This document shows, piece by piece, positions 59,882-64,000 of a stretch of 64,000 nucleotides of DNA. Under the pieces are notes generated by a model. It was not told where the DNA came from and made no database searches. It saw only the letters and a program-made list of their open reading frames with translations. The translations under genes and the position numbers were made by a program. The stretch's first letter is position 1, and each line of letters begins with the position of its first letter. Location: assembly GCA_038087015.1 (NCBI GenBank), contig JASBNA010000081.1:1-64000 (forward strand). Direction: 5' to 3'. Source of the stretch: Cerrena zonata. Taxonomy: Eukaryota; Basidiomycota; Agaricomycetes; Polyporales; Cerrenaceae.

Positions 59882-60230
59882 TGGTGAAAAATGTACGACG
59901 CCACTTGAGTTTCCTGAACATCGTTTGCGCCACATGTTCCATTCTCCCAACAGCATATTGTTGATCCTCGTGTAATATAGGTGTATTTTTAATGCTCAAT
60001 CTCAGTTTTCGGAGAGTTTTGTCGGGATCTACTTTGTTGATGAACAACTTCGCCCAAAGGGGCAGAACGTATCATGAAACCGCCGGGCATAGTGGAGAAG
60101 GTTACAATTCTTATTCTTCAGTTACTACTACATTCATTTGTCTCACTAGTCTCTCCGCTTTCCCTGAGCGCGGTTTGATGGTACAACAAAACTCTTCGGG
60201 GCGACTAAGGATTTAAGATAGAAGATTCAA
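59882..60230. other. Intergenic, convergent 3' ends
   Basis: About 350 bp between the MYND and P450 stops; no gene seen. The P450 end could extend to a stop at 60205 if a short alternative last intron is used. Confidence 0.4.
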
Positions 60231-62401
60231 TCAGCTGGACCGTACAAGGACCGTCATTACATACCTCACAAGCCCCGATGTGAAATTTGGTGGTGGCGTA
60301 ATCTCTATCCCCATAGAGTCTTTGCACTTTGTAATGTCCATAGTCGCCGCGATACCAGATATGAGCAAGAAAATGCTACGGTCGGCGAGCTCGTTACCCG
60401 GACATTGCCTAAGAATGCAGACGTCAACGATGTTACCTTGGATGAAGCTCGAAAACAACGCATACCGCCTTCCAAACCCGAAAACAATGTTCTTTGGGTC
60501 AAGGACATTAGTTTTTAGGAATCGCTCTGGGCGGAACTCCGTCGGATTATAGTACATTCTCTCATCTTGTGACATTGCCCTAACATGGTTTACATGTCAA
60601 ACATGAAGTAATTATAGTTAAGTTCGGGTAGAGAAGCTACGTACCATATGTTTGGAATCACCATAGCGTTCTGTGGGATATGATAGTCATTGTATGCATC
60701 CGGTTTAGTGCTGCTGTGGGGTATGCCTGTGAAGAATGTCATGATACGCTGAGATACGACTGAATGATGGAATGAAGAGGGAAGGCACGAACCTAACGGG
60801 ACAGGTGTACGCCATCTGATGGCAAAGATCAGCATGGTTAGAGTCGCCACAGATATTCTCCACTTACCTGTATGTCTCTTTGATTACACACTCAGTATAT
60901 GGTAGCGCCTGTCTGTCGTCACAGTCTGGGAGGCGTTCGCTGCCTACAACTTGGTTGATTTCCTCTTGCAGTTTTCTGTACACGTCTGGGTACCTGACCA
61001 TGGCTAGCATAAACGTCATCATGACTGTCGCAGTCTATAATCGCACACTTAGTAAGTTCTCGATAAGACCATGAAGTAAGATGTTGTTACGCACCGTTTC
61101 TGTGCCGGCTAGCACGATATGAGTAAATGGCATGTCAAGGAGAGCTTTGTCAACATACCTGCATAGACCGCTGCGGCCGCGCCCTTGACGTTTTCTTCCC
61201 ATTCATGCGTAAGTCTGCCATCGCGGTCGAGTTGTTCTATGAGGTTTGCAGTAAATGATGGTCGGGCAGTTCCTTTCCTCTAGTGTCAAATAACCCAGTC
61301 AGAAAGCTACTTTCACTGGGAGAAGATGAATAAATTACCATGTTGTCGCGCACCATGTTATAGGGAGCATCGTACAATTCTCGGACATATTTGCCAGCAA
61401 CGGCAGCCTTTCTCTTGAAACCTCCACCCGGGCACCACGCAGGGATCAGTTTCACTATTCAGAGTGTCAACATCACTGTCCTGTCGCTTCATTAATGCCT
61501 TGAACTTACTGATCGGGAAGAAATCGACGAGCATTGATCCAGGGCTAGGAAGATTTATCCTGAGATCTTACTCCGTCGAGATATGTTTCAACTACCAACC
61601 TTCCTGCTGTGACTGTCTCTTCGCCCGCTCTTTGCGCTATACCTATGAACTTATCATCGCTGCTAGTCACTTGGTGGCCGTATGTGATCTCCATGATGAT
61701 GCTCGCCGAGAATCTATTTCTCGAGTTTAGAACGGTGCGAAGTGTCCGTTTAGCATGTCCCTTACCGAGTCAAATGGGAAGCCCATGTATTGGGACTGGA
61801 TAGAATATTGTTTAGGAAGACGATAACCTCCCTCCTCTGAATGGATCGATAGCCGTCTAAAGCTGACTTGGTTTGGAAAGCGTTTTGCATCCATTTGCGG
61901 TGCAATCGGAATTGCTCGCCGTAGGGTAGATGAGTGATAGCGTTTTTCCAGCCCATTCTATTGATAGAACGAGTATACACTTGCTAGATTGTGAACCATT
62001 TGAAATAACTTACAACTCGACGATAAGAATGAAACGGGGGCGATCCGAATAGTTTCCACTTCGTCTTTCCATTAGATCCCTCGCGATATCGTAGGAGCTG
62101 ATGATTATTGCAGGGGTCTGAAAGAGCTTCGCAAAGACAATGTCGCCTAAGGGATTTGCTGTGAATACTTTCCATCGTCATAAATCAGGAATCGCATACC
62201 AAAGGTCTTCCCCCATTCCGCCAAGGTTCTCTCTTGGTATCTTTGAGGGAGGAGATGAACGCTTCCAATCAAGGGCAGCTTCACGGGCCCTGGCGGGTAG
62301 GACATACTCTCGTTGGTGGCTTTCCACCATGAGTGCAATACGACAATCCCGACAAACGAGATCGTCCCTAGTAGGTAGCACCAATCTGTTGTTGTTGTCA
62401 T
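60231..62401 (-). CDS. Cytochrome P450 monooxygenase, fungal
   Basis: Haem-thiolate oxygenase on the ER. The N-terminal anchor WCYLLGTISFVGIVVLHSWW is followed by the proline hinge YPPGPVKLPLIGSVHLLP. Then come LPYGEQFRLHRKWMQNAFQT (helix C WxxxR), FSASIIMEITYGHQV, MLVDFFPI, LIPAWCPGGGFKRKA, LPYTECVIKETYRWRTPVPL (ExxR), IPQNAMVIPNIW, FRPERFL (PERF) and the haem loop FGFGRRQCPGNELADRSIFL with the Cys ligand. Resembles O-methylsterigmatocystin oxidoreductase-like P450s of basidiomycetes. About 12 introns hold frame; the last few codons are ambiguous. No other secondary-metabolism gene flanks it, so it looks like an orphan detoxification or secondary P450. Confidence 0.92.
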
Positions 62402-62476
62402 GGGTAGCTTGTATGAAGTCCAGGAGCCGGTAGAAGTAGAGAAGCAGAAGTTAACCTTGGAATGTCAGACGTTACC

Positions 62477-62482
62477 TTTATA
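62477..62482 (-). promoter_or_regulatory. TATA box candidate for the P450 gene
   Basis: Minus-strand CTATAAAGG about 76 bp upstream of the P450 start codon, a normal distance for a fungal promoter. Confidence 0.55.
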
Positions 62483-64000
62483 GCCCGGAGAGTGATGTTT
62501 TAGGTTCTACGGAGAAACGCCCCTGGGATCCTCGGGGACTAGCTGTCAGTCTGAACGAAAGGGGGCACAGATTATCAAAACCGACAGTGAAATATGGAGA
62601 GGCCGCCCAGACATCGAACGATCAGCCTCGGGACCGGTTAGACAGTCATGGGCATTAGTATCCTTCGGATGGTGAAGAAGGCGAGCGCTTGCATTCAGGC
62701 GTTTTCTTCTGGGATCTGTCGTACTGAAAACGTCCGGCAAGGGGAAAGATGCAGGCAGGCTAATCACAGACGACATATCATCTGACATAGGTGAAATCAG
62801 ACTCGTGTTCATAACGGCAGTTATAACGTGGATACTGCGTTGCTTTAAGTTTGAGAGGTCTAGAAAGTTGAAATAGTTGAAATGGAACCTTCAATTGCCA
62901 CAGTAGTGCTCCGAGGGACCTGTGACGTACAGCGAAGAGAACAATCAGAATTAACCCAATGGCGTAAAACGAATCGGCAATACACTTGTTCTGACTCTGT
63001 GATTGTTGGCGTAGAAAGAGCTTCTTGACTTCCTTGAGCGAAGGCTACTCCCGTGTCACGCTCCTGACATTTGCTAGTGGTGAATGGTAAGTTTTCATAA
63101 GGCATGAGAGTTCGGACCATCTTTTTTGTAATGGCAATTGAGGATTCGAGTTCAATGTATCCACTGTAAATATCAAAACGGTAGTAGCCAAGAGATAATA
63201 CCAACAGCCGGGATCCATGAAAGCCGGATATATTCTCCCATTTCATCCAGGGACTTCACATCTGTTACGGTGCAAATCCCAATTAAGAATGTCCGCAAAT
63301 TTCCATGCGATTTCGGCTTCCGTGAAAATGAATTGGACTAATACTGTGGGAAGATAGTCCAAGTGTGAGCACTTTTACTCAAGGGTAAACACCGGGGGAC
63401 GGATAAGAAACTCACTGTCTTCGCACGAAAATGCAAATCGTGAGCATCCGATGTTTAAAATAACGAATTCGATCTGTAACAATCGTTAGCGTATGAGAAG
63501 GGTATAGTGCCCATAGAAACGGCCCTCGTTCCAAGCTATCTCGATTGTGAGCTCGTATACAACCACACTACGTGGCACATCAGATAACCAACGGCAATGC
63601 GAAAGGTACTATCGAGTCTAGTGGGTTCGACGCGCCCCCATGTATAGAGCTGCAGCTCTGCAGGCACGAGATGATGTAAGGTCCACAGCTTCGTCAATCG
63701 TCATCGTGTAAAGAAAGTCGTTTGTAATCTAGATCCATATCCATATTGACAGAGCGGCTAGGGTCTATGACTGTCACCATAGTAGTTGCCAGTTACGAAA
63801 CAGAAAGTATCTTGTGAGTTGAGAGGGTTCCAACTTCCAAGCCAGTGTCGATTTCATGATGACGGGGCACATATTGAGAATGAGAAACTCAGAGACGCGG
63901 AGTTGGTAATGTAATCAATGATCATAAGATATAAATAAGACTTAATTTATATTTCTTATGTTTGCTTTTAGAATTAGTGATTATAGCAAGCTCGATTTCA
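62483..64000. other. Intergenic region at right edge
   Basis: Two minus-strand frames (62546-62812 and 62860-63246, with a possible upstream exon near 63260-63350 reading FTEAEIAWKFADILNWDLHR) might belong to an unrecognised gene or gene remnant. I found no motif and no convincing splice chain. The last 600 bp show nothing supportable. Confidence 0.35.

Noticed and set aside
60231..62401. P450 as part of a biosynthetic gene cluster
   Set aside because: No synthase, cyclase, transferase or dedicated transporter adjoins it; the neighbours are MYND and empty sequence.
63600..63660. Possible tRNA T-loop (gggttcgacgcg)
   Set aside because: No matching acceptor, D or anticodon arms could be drawn around it.

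Overview
The window comes from a filamentous Agaricomycete-type basidiomycete. Genes are dense on both strands and cut by many ~50-60 nt introns. The gene set is typical of such fungi: an AA9 lytic polysaccharide monooxygenase, a short MARVEL-type protein, a TTC39/Iml2 TPR protein, a MYND protein, an F-box family and an orphan P450. I see no rRNA, tRNA, CRISPR array or intact transposon. Nearly all calls come from reading exons across splice sites by eye, so domain assignments are firmer than exact exon ends.

Layout. 1-10 kb: a GH31 alpha-glucosidase running off the left edge (minus), an F-box gene (plus) and a vacuolar GH38 alpha-mannosidase (minus); all three carry small reading-frame breaks. 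10-17 kb: a TTC39/Iml2-like TPR protein (plus) and a Ser-rich coiled-coil protein (minus). 17-20.5 kb: mostly gene-poor, ending in an unrecognised minus-strand gene. 20.7-28.5 kb: aldo/keto reductase (plus), a large YML020W-like alpha/beta hydrolase (minus) and an AA9 LPMO (minus). 28.5-32.7 kb: gene-poor with one orphan gene. 32.7-44 kb: a TDT-family anion/dicarboxylate transporter, Arp2/3 subunit ARPC5, a gag-like/hydrophobic-tail protein, an LCL3-type nuclease and a DUR3-type urea transporter. 44-54 kb: a Ufo1/Pof10-like F-box-WD40-UIM protein divergent from a JmjC protein, an F-box 5' fragment, a membrane-anchored FkbM-like methyltransferase and a MARVEL-like protein. 54-64 kb: an OXR1-like TLDc protein, a MYND zinc-finger protein and a P450.

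There is no convincing biosynthetic cluster. Common themes are carbohydrate turnover (GH31, GH38, AA9), nutrient transport (urea, dicarboxylate/anion), protein turnover (F-box proteins) and housekeeping (ARPC5, TTC39, LCL3, OXR1). The most unusual points are a 4-nt exon that completes a conserved motif of the AA9 gene, a 9-nt exon in the GH38 active-site region, three GC-AG introns, clustered frame breaks at the left end, a JmjC protein with a charged insertion inside its iron-binding core, and an unfamiliar protein joining a gag-like domain to a hydrophobic C-terminus.
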